A stretch of DNA of 64,000 nucleotides from an uncultured Clostridia bacterium (GTDB taxonomy: Bacteria; Bacillota; Clostridia; TANB77; CAG-508): the NCBI GenBank assembly GCA_934120045.1, contig CAKOTF010000005.1:1-64000 (forward strand), given 5' to 3'. Below, piece after piece: positions 18,211 through 25,591 of this stretch. The notes below the pieces were generated by a model, which saw only the letters and a list, made by a program, of their open reading frames with translations, ran no database searches and was not told the origin of the DNA. The position numbers and the translations under genes are program-made. Position 1 is the first letter of the stretch. Each line of letters opens with the position of its first letter.

Positions 18211-18545
18211 TTATATTTCATTCTCTTTCTTTTTATCATAATCATCCATAAAATGATGTACTTCTCCATCTTTAACATAAGAAATAAGAGTATTTAAATT
18301 AACATTTTTTGTACTATTATAAATATTCATATCAACTTTATCATAAACACTTCTCAATTGTTTTAAGAGTTTCTTCATTTCTTCTCTTTTAGAAACTCCA
18401 CCACCATTGTCACACATAGTACAATGTTCTGTAAATCTGCAAGCACATTGAATAAAATGTAAATCATTTCTTTCTCTCCATTTTATAATATTTTTTTACG
18501 ATATGTTGTTATTATGCTTTTTTCTATTTCTTCATATCTTTCCAT
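18211..18545 (-). pseudogene. Cys-rich small protein gene, split by a frameshift at an A7 run
   Basis: A good start (ATG 18545, AAAGGAAT before it) opens MERYEEIEKSIITTYRKK and stops after 20 codons. One base earlier or later, the other frame reads on through KNIIKWRERNDLHFIQCACR and FTEHCTMCDNGGG to the stop at 18211, giving about 111 residues. The join falls on a run of seven A (complement of 18491-18497); one extra A would make the gene whole. The ATG at 18417 has no ribosome binding site, so the 68-residue frame alone is not a convincing gene. C-x-C-x6-C-x2-C suggests a metal site. It may be a pseudogene, a sequencing error, or slippage-controlled expression. Confidence 0.7.
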
Positions 18546-18567
18546 TTTTCAATTCCTTTACTTAATT

Positions 18568-19521
18568 TTATCTTTCATCTGTTTGTTGTTTTCTACTTTT
18601 TAAAACTTGTTTTAATCCTTGTATTCCTTGAAGATTTATCAAACCATTTTCTATTTGTTCTGCAAATTCTTCTAAAGCCATTTTTCTAAAAGAATTTGTT
18701 TCATCTGAAAATAAATAGATATCTTTTCCACCTTTTACATTTACAACAATACATAATTCATAATGTTTCTTGCCATCAATCTCTCTATAACAATCAATCA
18801 TGTTAATTTTATACTTTTCTTCTTTAGAAAATAATAATCCATCTTTATTTTCATTTCCAATTAAATCTTCCATTCTCCACTTTCTGTCAGCATATCCCAT
18901 TTCTGGATTTGTATATGCTTCTGAATTTTCTAAAACAAACTGAACCTTTTGCCCAAAATCTTCAAACATTGGTAAATGCATCTTTATTAGTTCTAGATAT
19001 TCATCTGTATAATATGATTTTTCTGATATATGTCCTTGCTTTTTATCAATTTGATCTAATTCAGCTCTACTTATTAATTCTTGTTCTTCATCTTCAATAG
19101 GAATTCCAAAATATTGTGTTCTCAATTGTGCTTTTATATTTCTCATATCTTCTTGTAAATCAAATCTATATTTTCTTCCATCTTCTGTTATTAAAACATT
19201 ATAAATATGTGGACATTTTCTAAAATCTTCTTCATCTATTACTGATTCTATATTTACTCCAAGTTCTTTCATAACATAAGAAAATATGTAAGCAATTGAT
19301 TTACAAATTGCAGTATTATTTTCTAAACATCTGTTTAAATCATCTTCACTTCTACTATGATCATATATCTGTTTTCTTGTTTTGGAATTTCCAAACGAAA
19401 AATCTAAATCAAACGCAAATTTACTTCCTAAGTCCCAATATATATACCTTAATTTTTCTATACTTGAAAATCCTTCTGTTTCTTTTTTTACCTTTTCAAC
19501 ATATTTTTCTAATGAGCTCAT
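18568..19521 (-). CDS. Transglutaminase-like (papain-fold) protein of unknown role
   Basis: A 317-residue cytoplasmic protein with the order of a transglutaminase-like catalytic triad: cysteine in LENNTAICKSIAYIFSYVMK (about residue 73), histidine in CPHIYNVLITEDG (about 107) and aspartate in KYRFDLQEDM (about 122). Each lies in a typical local context. The second half is charged and has no recognised domain. An AAGGTG site precedes the ATG. It starts an operon with the Cys-rich split gene (23 bases further), the 57-residue gene and the coiled-coil gene. A protease, cross-linking or purely structural role is possible. Confidence 0.7.
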   Translation of the reverse strand: MSSLEKYVEKVKKETEGFSSIEKLRYIYWDLGSKFAFDLDFSFGNSKTRKQIYDHSRSEDDLNRCLENNTAICKSIAYIFSYVMKELGVNIESVIDEEDFRKCPHIYNVLITEDGRKYRFDLQEDMRNIKAQLRTQYFGIPIEDEEQELISRAELDQIDKKQGHISEKSYYTDEYLELIKMHLPMFEDFGQKVQFVLENSEAYTNPEMGYADRKWRMEDLIGNENKDGLLFSKEEKYKINMIDCYREIDGKKHYELCIVVNVKGGKDIYLFSDETNSFRKMALEEFAEQIENGLINLQGIQGLKQVLKSRKQQTDER

Positions 19522-19648
19522 TTATTTCACCTTTTTGCTTAAAAATTTCCTTTATAACTTTCTATAAATTGTTTTGTAATTGTTATTGTATTTTCTCCAT
19601 CTGTATAACATAGATTAAGTTGGAAAATTTAGATTTCCAACTCTACTA

Positions 19649-21847
19649 TTATTTCTTTAGTCTTAAAGCATTTAAAACAACAGTTAAACTACTAATTGTC
19701 ATAGCAAAAGCAGCAACCATTGGATTCATTTCAATTCCAATAGGTTCTAATATTCCACATGCAATTGGAATCATACAAATATTATAGAAAAATGCCCAGA
19801 ATAAGTTTTGTTTTATATTTTTAATTGTTCTTGCACTAATTTCTATTAATTCATTTATTTTTTCTATATTATCATTCATTAATATTACACTTGCAGAATC
19901 CATTGCAATATCTGTTCCTGATGAAATTGAAACACCTATATCTGCTGTTACTAAACTTATACTATCATTTATTCCATCACCACACATTATTACAATTCCA
20001 TCTTTTTTTAATTCTTTTATCTTTTCTGCTTTTTCTTTTGGTGTAACATTTGAAATTACTTTTTCTATTCCAATTTGTTTTGCAACAATCTCTGCTGTTT
20101 TCTCATTATCACCTGTTAACATTACTACATTAATATTTTTATCCTTTAATTCTTTTATTACATTTTCAATATTATCTTTTAATATGTCTTTTACACCTAT
20201 TAATGCAACTAATTTATTATTTAAACTTACAAATAATATGCTATTTCCATCATTAACCAATTGCTGTTCATCTTGCTCATTTGGAATTATTACTCCATTT
20301 TCAGTCATTAATTTTCTATTCCCAATTAAATATTTATCATCATTTTTCATTATTGCTTCAACACCAAAACCTGCAATTGCTTTAAATTCTTTTAAATCTT
20401 CAAATTCTATTTTTTCTTCTATTGCTTTATTAACAATTGCTCTTGCTATTGGGTGTTCTGATTTTTTCTCAATACTTGCTATATTTTTTAAAAATTCTTT
20501 TTCCTCTAAATTGCTATAATTATATATTTTAGAAATACTTAATGTTCCTTTAGTCAATGTTCCTGTTTTGTCAAAACATATTGTCTTTGCTTTATGGAAA
20601 TTCTCTAATGCTTCACTTGTTTTTACTAAAATTCCTTTTCTACTTGCATTTCCAGAAGCTATTACTATTGCAAGTGGTGTAGCTAGTCCTAAACTACATG
20701 GACAAGCAACTACTAATATACTTACAAATATATTTATTGCAATTGTTATATCTTTTGATATAATTAACCACAATATAAATGCAATTATAGATATAACTAA
20801 TACTACTGGAACGAAATATCCACTTATCTTATCTGCTATTTTAGCAATAGGTGCTTTTGTAGATGTTGCATTTGCTACTAATCTTACTATTTCTGAAACA
20901 GTAGATTCTTTACCAATTTTTTCTGCTTTATATTTTATTGTTCCTTCATAATTTATACTTCCTGCTATAACTTTAGATCCTATCTCTTTTTTGGCAGGTT
21001 TACTTTCTCCAGTTATAAATGCTTCATTAATATGTGTTATGCCATCTATAATTTCACCATCTACAGCTATTTTTTCACCTGGTTTGCATATTACAATATC
21101 TCCTTTTTGAATTTCATCTAATGTAACAACAACTTCTTTTTCTTCTCTTATTATTGTTGCATTATTTGGAGTTATTGTCATTAATTCTTGTAATGCTTCT
21201 TTTGTTTTGTCTTTATTTTTGCTTTCAACAAATTTACCTATTTTTATAAAAAATATTACAATAGCAGCTGATTCATAATACAATTTTTCAACATACATTG
21301 TATGTCCTTGTAAAATTCGTATTGTTCCATATATACTATATACATAGCTTGCTAATACTCCTATCATAACTAGAGTATCCATATTTGGTGCTTTATGAAT
21401 TAAATTTTTATATCCATTTTTTATTATGTCTTTTCCAAATAATATTACAATTGTTGTTAATGTTAATAATGATATTGCATAATTAATTGGATATGTCATC
21501 ATGTTCAAAAATGGAATAACTGGTAAACCTACCATGTAAGACATTGAAATATATAATATTAATATTGATATTACACTTATTCCTATTAATTTATATTTTT
21601 CATTTGATTTCTTCTTTTCTTCTTTTTCAAAATTGTCTATTCCTAAACTTGTAAATCCTGCTTTTTCAACAAATTTTTCTACTTGTTCTAATGTTAATTT
21701 TTTTTCGTCATATTCTATATTTGCATTATTCATAACAAGATTTACTACTGCTGTTTTTATTCCATCTTGTTTATTTAAGTATTTTTCTAAACCTGATGAA
21801 CATGCTGAACATGTCATTCCATCTATTTTTAATAATACTTTCTTCAT
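19649..21847 (-). CDS. copA: Copper-exporting P-type ATPase
   Basis: Pumps Cu(I) out across the cell membrane using ATP. The 732-residue protein has one N-terminal heavy-metal domain (GMTCSACSSGLEKYL, residues 12-26), about eight membrane segments, the actuator TGES, the CPC ion-binding motif (VVACPCSLGLATPLA), the phosphorylation site DKTGTLTKG, the HP pair (SEHPIARAI), TGDNEKTAE and GDGINDS. These define a P1B-1 ATPase. It follows copZ by 15 bases, downstream of csoR, under the CsoR-controlled promoter at 22722-22750. Confidence 0.96.
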   Translation of the reverse strand: MKKVLLKIDGMTCSACSSGLEKYLNKQDGIKTAVVNLVMNNANIEYDEKKLTLEQVEKFVEKAGFTSLGIDNFEKEEKKKSNEKYKLIGISVISILILYISMSYMVGLPVIPFLNMMTYPINYAISLLTLTTIVILFGKDIIKNGYKNLIHKAPNMDTLVMIGVLASYVYSIYGTIRILQGHTMYVEKLYYESAAIVIFFIKIGKFVESKNKDKTKEALQELMTITPNNATIIREEKEVVVTLDEIQKGDIVICKPGEKIAVDGEIIDGITHINEAFITGESKPAKKEIGSKVIAGSINYEGTIKYKAEKIGKESTVSEIVRLVANATSTKAPIAKIADKISGYFVPVVLVISIIAFILWLIISKDITIAINIFVSILVVACPCSLGLATPLAIVIASGNASRKGILVKTSEALENFHKAKTICFDKTGTLTKGTLSISKIYNYSNLEEKEFLKNIASIEKKSEHPIARAIVNKAIEEKIEFEDLKEFKAIAGFGVEAIMKNDDKYLIGNRKLMTENGVIIPNEQDEQQLVNDGNSILFVSLNNKLVALIGVKDILKDNIENVIKELKDKNINVVMLTGDNEKTAEIVAKQIGIEKVISNVTPKEKAEKIKELKKDGIVIMCGDGINDSISLVTADIGVSISSGTDIAMDSASVILMNDNIEKINELIEISARTIKNIKQNLFWAFFYNICMIPIACGILEPIGIEMNPMVAAFAMTISSLTVVLNALRLKK

Positions 21848-21862
21848 ACTTTTTTTCCTTTC

Positions 21863-22069
21863 TTAGTTTGCTTTAAATCCTGCATCCTCAACAGCTTCAA
21901 TTAACTCTTTTTCACTTACTTGTGTTTCATCATATTTTATATCTGCCTTTTTCTCTTCTAAGCTCACTTTTGCATCTTCTACTCCATCAACATTATTCAA
22001 TACTTTTTCTAATCTTGCAGAACATCCTGTACAGTGCATTCCTTCTATATTTAATTTTACTTCTTTCAT
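21863..22069 (-). CDS. copZ: Copper chaperone
   Basis: A 68-residue heavy-metal-associated protein with GMHCTGCSARLEKVL, the C-x-x-C copper site, and the beta-alpha-beta-beta-alpha-beta pattern through VEDAGFKAN. It delivers Cu(I) to CopA or to the CsoR repressor. AGGAGG stands before the ATG, inside the end of the broken HMA-cupredoxin frame. It lies 15 bases upstream of copA in the same operon. Confidence 0.94.
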   Translation of the reverse strand: MKEVKLNIEGMHCTGCSARLEKVLNNVDGVEDAKVSLEEKKADIKYDETQVSEKELIEAVEDAGFKAN

Positions 22070-22371
22070 TTAATTTTCCTCCTTAAAATAATCTTTATTA
22101 TCTATAACCTTTATTTTATTTTTTATCATATTCATCCAACAAGAATAAATATATTCTCCTTCTTCTTGTGGTGTGAACTCTATTTCATTTGTACCAACAT
22201 CTAATTTTTTATCAATTTTAAAGTCTTTTATTATTATTTCATTATTACATCCTGTTAATTTCTGTTTATTTTTACCTTTTTTACATTAAAATCACTTTGA
22301 ATTATTTTACTTACTGTTTGATAACAATGTGTACACATCATTCCATCAATTTTAATATAAGTTTTTTTCAT
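22070..22371 (-). pseudogene. Remnant of an HMA-TauE/SafE-cupredoxin copper protein
   Basis: The ATG (22371-22369) overlaps the csoR stop as TAATG and opens a heavy-metal domain with the copper motif GMMCTHC, but this stops after about 38 codons. From about 22275 another frame reads LTGCNNEIIIKDFKIDKKLD and then EIEFTPQEEGEYIYSCWMNM, ending KDYFKEEN at 22070. The second part matches the C-terminal cupredoxin-like domain (CNN and SCWM copper ligands) of Firmicute proteins that carry HMA, a TauE/SafE membrane part and cupredoxin in one chain. The membrane part is gone, so an internal deletion plus a frame change has destroyed the gene inside an otherwise intact copper operon. Confidence 0.75.
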
Positions 22372-22682
22372 TAGCGTAATCTCCTAAATAATTCCATCAC
22401 TTCATCAATAATTTCTGTATTACCAGATTGAATTTCTGTTAATACACAACTTTTTATATGACTTTCTAATATTGAGTTTTCTACACTTTCTAATGATTTA
22501 CTTATTGCTGATAATTGAATTAATATATCTGCACAATATCTATCATCTTCAATCATTTGTTTTATTCCCCTTATTTGACCTTCTATTATGTTTAGTCTTT
22601 TGGTTAAAGATTTTTTTTCTTCTTCTGTTCTGTGTGTTGACTTTTCACAACCTTCACATTTGCTACATTTTTCACACTTCAT
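22371..22682 (-). CDS. csoR: Copper-sensing repressor CsoR
   Basis: Represses the copper operon until Cu(I) binds. The protein of about 103 residues has an N-terminal Cys-rich tail (MKCEKCSKCEGCEKS), then the all-helical CsoR domain: RLNIIEGQIRGIKQMIEDDRYCADIL with the first copper cysteine, ESHIKSCVL with the His and second Cys. The longer open frame begins at 22730 inside the promoter and operator, so the ATG at 22682, with AAAGGAAG upstream, is the start. It leads the operon csoR - (broken gene) - copZ - copA. Confidence 0.93.
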   Translation of the reverse strand: MKCEKCSKCEGCEKSTHRTEEEKKSLTKRLNIIEGQIRGIKQMIEDDRYCADILIQLSAISKSLESVENSILESHIKSCVLTEIQSGNTEIIDEVMELFRRLR

Positions 22683-22721
22683 ATATTCACTTCCTTTATT
22701 TTTTGATTTTATCTGCAAATT

Positions 22722-22750
22722 ATTATACACCCCATAGGGGTATGCGTCAA
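22722..22750 (-). promoter_or_regulatory. Promoter of the copper operon with CsoR operator in the spacer
   Basis: TTGACG (22745-22750), 17 bases, TATAAT (22722-22727) on the minus strand. The spacer holds the inverted repeat TACCCCTATGGGGTG, a typical CsoR operator of G/C runs around TAT. A repressor bound there would block RNA polymerase directly. Confidence 0.85.
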
Positions 22751-22784
22751 TATCTATTTTTTATATTCTTTCTATTAAGAGCAA

Positions 22785-22830
22785 AAAAACAAGTCAGTCA
22801 TCACATTTGTGATTAGCTGACCTGTTTTTA
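22785..22830 (-). terminator. Terminator of the beta-helix unit
   Basis: A long hairpin with internal mismatches (ACAGGTCAG ... CTGACTTGT around an apical ATCACAAATGTGAT) and a T-run on the minus strand. The same apical 14 bases occur in the terminator at 23671-23722. Confidence 0.8.
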
Positions 22831-22844
22831 TTGTTTAATATTGT

Positions 22845-23314
22845 TTAGCTAACAGACAAGTAAAACTCAACCTGTTTACTCTGAAGTTTCTTAGCATCAG
22901 ATTTGACATCTTTAAAAATCTTCTCTAATGCCATGATATTCTGAGCATGAACATCTACTTGAACTTCAACAGTCCCCATAGCAGAGACATCCCAAACAGA
23001 GGAATTGGGAGAAATGCTAACATTTCCGTTAGCAAAAACATCTCCTAAAACACAAATGTCTTTAAGGATTACATCTCCTTCTACTCTGACATCATTTCCG
23101 ATAGAGCGAGTAATTGAAAAATCTTCGCCAGCATGCACATTAAAGAACTCTGCATGATTGGCAAAAAAACTTTCACCAACGTCAATATCGTAGCCATTGG
23201 CATTACTGCCTTCTGCCATATACACATTACCTTACCAGTAATACAAATATCAGTGTCAAGTTCTGCACCAGGCATAACTACAACATCACACTCAAATCTT
23301 TTTTCGTTATTCAT
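22845..23314 (-). pseudogene. Bactofilin-like beta-helix protein gene with a frameshift
   Basis: A start at 23314 (AAAGGAAAA before ATG) gives MNNEKRFECDVVVMPGAELD then TDICITGKV. At about 23228-23232 the frame is lost and the other frame continues VYMAEGSNANGYDIDVGESF and on through GNDVRVEGDVILKDICVLGDV to the stop at 22845. Together they make about 155 residues of short repeats with V-x-G-x-V/I spacing, as in bactofilin-like (polymer-forming) beta-helices. One added base would restore one frame. It is richer in G+C than its neighbours and similar in style to the intact gene at 23728-24270. Confidence 0.68.
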
Positions 23315-23339
23315 TGTATTTTTTCCTTTTCTTTTTAAA

Positions 23340-23460
23340 TCAAATGTTTTTCACAAGAATTCCGTCTTCAATCTGGCAATTTTTGCCGAATCATCTCCAA
23401 TTTTGATGTCTCCATCTAATGCACAGAGATTACAACATCAAACCATTCTTTTTGTTTCAT
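23340..23460 (-). pseudogene. Decayed fragment of a bactofilin-like gene
   Basis: After a strong AAGGAGG site an ATG at 23460 opens MKQKEWFDVVISVH and stops. Two other frames in turn give ALDGDIKIGDDSAKI and CQIEDGILVKNI, again with beta-helix spacing. Two or more frame changes within 120 bases mark it as dead. It stands between the promoter at 23508-23536 and the frameshifted gene at 22845-23314, so the transcript probably covers both. Confidence 0.55.
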
Positions 23461-23507
23461 ATATGAAACCTCCTTATAAACTAAAAAGCTTATTCTCGAA
23501 CTAATAT

Positions 23508-23536
23508 ATTATACTCTAAAATAAAATATTTGTCAA
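23508..23536 (-). promoter_or_regulatory. Consensus promoter of the decayed beta-helix unit
   Basis: TTGACA (23531-23536), 17 bases, TATAAT (23508-23513) on the minus strand. Confidence 0.78.
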
Positions 23537-23538
23537 TT

Positions 23539-23670
23539 AGAACAAAGCGACGCAGTCGCTCTTTGTTCTCGCCCGATTTGAGTTTTCGACTAAAAGAAGA
23601 AAATCTCAAAGGGCTAGCGATTGTAGCTTTTATATACTAGGAAGTTCTTTGAACTTCCTAGTATATAAAA
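23539..23670 (+). repeat. Three-hairpin repeat element, copy 1
   Basis: Three adjacent hairpins: A (23539-23569, AGAACAAAG ... CTTTGTTCT), a core (23571-23627) beginning GCCCGATTTGAGTTTTCGAC and ending GGGCTAGCGATTGTAGC, and B (23628-23670), a perfect 20-pair stem with a TTT loop. The core matches 51 of 57 bases at 58557-58613 on the minus strand, in the same order of hairpins, although hairpins A and B differ in sequence. No open frame is present. It fills the gap between two beta-helix genes. Confidence 0.75.
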
Positions 23671-23722
23671 ACACTGGCAAGCCAGCAATCACATTTGTGA
23701 TTAACTGCCTTGCCAGTTAGAA
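23671..23722 (-). terminator. Terminator of the intact bactofilin-like gene
   Basis: A long hairpin (ACTGGCAAGGCAG ... CTGGCTTGCCAGT) around an apical ATCACAAATGTGAT, with a T-run on the minus strand that overlaps the edge of the three-hairpin element. Confidence 0.85.
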
Positions 23723-23727
23723 CGTTT

Positions 23728-24270
23728 TTAATTAAATTTCTTCAGTTGCATCTCCTTGATATGACATTCTTCACCAGTCCGAATTTGTCCTTCAGACATC
23801 AGGTATTCTGCACTGACGCTTTCAAAGCAATCAACCAGATCTGATCCACAGCATGCGTTAACCAGTGTTCTTGTTGCCAAAGTTACAGAACCAAAGGACT
23901 GTACATTTCCGAGGTCACAGCCATTTTCGGCAATAACTTCTACATCGCCAAAAACAGAATCTGCTGAACTATACCCCATAATATATGCAGTAGCTCCAGC
24001 TGAAACTTTTCCAACAATACACATCTGTCCAACAAAAATGTTTTCATCAGACAACATATTTCCGATTTCGCACATATTACCAATGGTAATATCATTGTTG
24101 GCTTCGATATCACCTTCGATTACAACATGGTTGCCCACGGTAACTTTAGGAGCCTTAATATTACCTTTCACATGACTATTATTGGCAATAGTCACAGGTA
24201 AAGTACTCAGGACATCTTCATAGTATTCGCCAGAAATAATGCTAATTGCCCGTTCTTTATTCCGTTTCAT
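23728..24270 (-). CDS. Bactofilin-like beta-helix protein
   Basis: A 180-residue protein made of short repeats such as NNSHVKGNIKAPKVTVGNHV, VIEGDIEANNDITIGNMCEI and VFGDVEVIAENGCDLGNV. The six-residue periodicity of V/I and G is typical of right-handed beta-helices like bactofilins and related polymer-forming proteins. There is no signal peptide. It has its own consensus promoter (24315-24343), a GGAGGG site and a terminator, and a higher G+C content than the flanking genes. Its relatives downstream at 22845-23460 are decayed. Bactofilins form cytoskeletal filaments, but this protein has several cysteines and an uncertain relation to that family, so function is inferred only. Confidence 0.68.
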   Translation of the reverse strand: MKRNKERAISIISGEYYEDVLSTLPVTIANNSHVKGNIKAPKVTVGNHVVIEGDIEANNDITIGNMCEIGNMLSDENIFVGQMCIVGKVSAGATAYIMGYSSADSVFGDVEVIAENGCDLGNVQSFGSVTLATRTLVNACCGSDLVDCFESVSAEYLMSEGQIRTGEECHIKEMQLKKFN

Positions 24271-24314
24271 AAATGAAACCCTCCATAAAAAATTGTAAAT
24301 ATACGGATATTTTC

Positions 24315-24343
24315 ATTATACCTCAAAATACTGTTTTTGTCAA
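24315..24343 (-). promoter_or_regulatory. Consensus promoter of the bactofilin-like gene
   Basis: TTGACA (24338-24343), 17 bases, TATAAT (24315-24320) on the minus strand. Confidence 0.82.
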
Positions 24344-24362
24344 TTTTATATAATCGTTATCA

Positions 24363-25436
24363 CTACTTTTGAAATTTATTATTTCCTGATTTTTTCATGA
24401 TATAATGTGTTTCTGTTTCCATTGTCTTTCCAAATCCAACTCTCTCAAATAATTTTATTGCAAGATTTTCTTTAAAACATTGCAAAATTATATCTTTATC
24501 ATTATTCTCGAATAATATTTCTTTTAATACTGCTGTTCCAATACCATTATTTTGGTATTCTGGCATTACACAAATGTTCGCTATTTCAAAAATATTATCA
24601 TCTTTATTCTTCCCATTATAAAAGCCTACTAATTTATCATTCAAATATATCAATTCTATATTTTTTGAGTTTTCTTTCATAAATTTATTAAATAACTTAT
24701 TTTGATTTTCTTCATTCCATTCTCCATAAATTTCTTCTATATATTTATGATAAACTTCCTTTTTTAAATTATATATAAATTTGATTTCATCTTGTTTACC
24801 ATTTTTATATGGTTTTAGTTCCAAATTTTTAATACTACGACCTAATCTAATTTTCTTTTCTATAATCCTATTACTATTCATGTTTTCAACTTTATCTCTT
24901 TTTATGTGGTCAAAATTACGATTCTCTTCTGAAAACACACACCCACAATATTTTTGCATATAAAGTCCTAGCTCTCTTGCCTCTGCTTGTCCCTCTTTAA
25001 AGCCTGGTCTAAAATCTCTATATAAAAATGTTAATCCATATTTTTCAGCCATTTCTTCGCCAATTTTTTTTAATGCCTCATGATTTTGATATGGACTTAT
25101 TAGTAAAGTAGTAGAAAAAGTATCATATCCATTTTCTTTTGCATATTTAGCAGTTTGTTCAAGACGAACTCTATAACAATATTTAACACATCTATTTTCT
25201 AAATCATCAACAACATTTTTGCAAAATTCTCTTAATCCATAATTTTCATCAAAAATAGCATTTATACCTATACTTTTTGTATACTCTTTTAATGTATCTC
25301 TTCTTAATTTATACTCATTATATGGATGTATATTAGGATTAAACCAATATACTACAGGTTCAATTCGTTCTTTTCTTAAACTTTTTATACAATATACACT
25401 ACAAGGTGCACAACATGTATGTAATAATAATTTCAT
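24363..25436 (-). CDS. queH: Epoxyqueuosine reductase QueH fused to a GNAT acetyltransferase
   Basis: The N-terminal about 190 residues are QueH, which reduces epoxyqueuosine to queuosine in tRNA wobble position 34. The Fe-S and metal cysteines are all present: LLLHTCCAPCSVYC (residues 3-16), CVKYCYRVRLEQ (about 83) and KYCGCVFSEENR (about 162). Residues about 215-355 form a GNAT domain with ANICVMPEYQNNGIGTAVLK, an acetyl-CoA-binding loop (Q/N-N-G-I-G-T). QueH is usually a single domain of about 200 residues, so this is a fusion; the acetylated substrate is unknown. It has a consensus promoter at 25463-25491. Confidence 0.9.
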   Translation of the reverse strand: MKLLLHTCCAPCSVYCIKSLRKERIEPVVYWFNPNIHPYNEYKLRRDTLKEYTKSIGINAIFDENYGLREFCKNVVDDLENRCVKYCYRVRLEQTAKYAKENGYDTFSTTLLISPYQNHEALKKIGEEMAEKYGLTFLYRDFRPGFKEGQAEARELGLYMQKYCGCVFSEENRNFDHIKRDKVENMNSNRIIEKKIRLGRSIKNLELKPYKNGKQDEIKFIYNLKKEVYHKYIEEIYGEWNEENQNKLFNKFMKENSKNIELIYLNDKLVGFYNGKNKDDNIFEIANICVMPEYQNNGIGTAVLKEILFENNDKDIILQCFKENLAIKLFERVGFGKTMETETHYIMKKSGNNKFQK

Positions 25437-25462
25437 TATATTCCTCTTTTCTTTATTATTTT

Positions 25463-25491
25463 ATTATATAGTCCATATTAAAATATGTCAA
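25463..25491 (-). promoter_or_regulatory. Consensus promoter of queH
   Basis: TTGACA (25486-25491), 17 bases, TATAAT (25463-25468) on the minus strand. The xer gene starts on the other strand about 100 bases away, so the region is divergent. Confidence 0.82.
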
Positions 25492-25591
25492 TTAATTTTG
25501 TGAAATGTCTTTATTTTTCATTTTAAAAGTGATATTATAAAAACAAGTTAGTAATTTAACTAACTATTCTTAGACTTAAGGAGATTTTATT

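Noticed and set aside
18211..18417. A 68-residue protein starting at ATG 18417.
   Set aside because: No ribosome binding site, and the frame continues upstream into a Cys-rich stretch that matches a longer, frameshifted gene with a good start.
23539..23722. Integron-type attC sites or gene cassettes of an integron.
   Set aside because: The hairpins are palindromic, but no attC-type core (GTTRRRY) pair and no integron integrase are seen; each unit has its own promoter, unlike integron cassettes.
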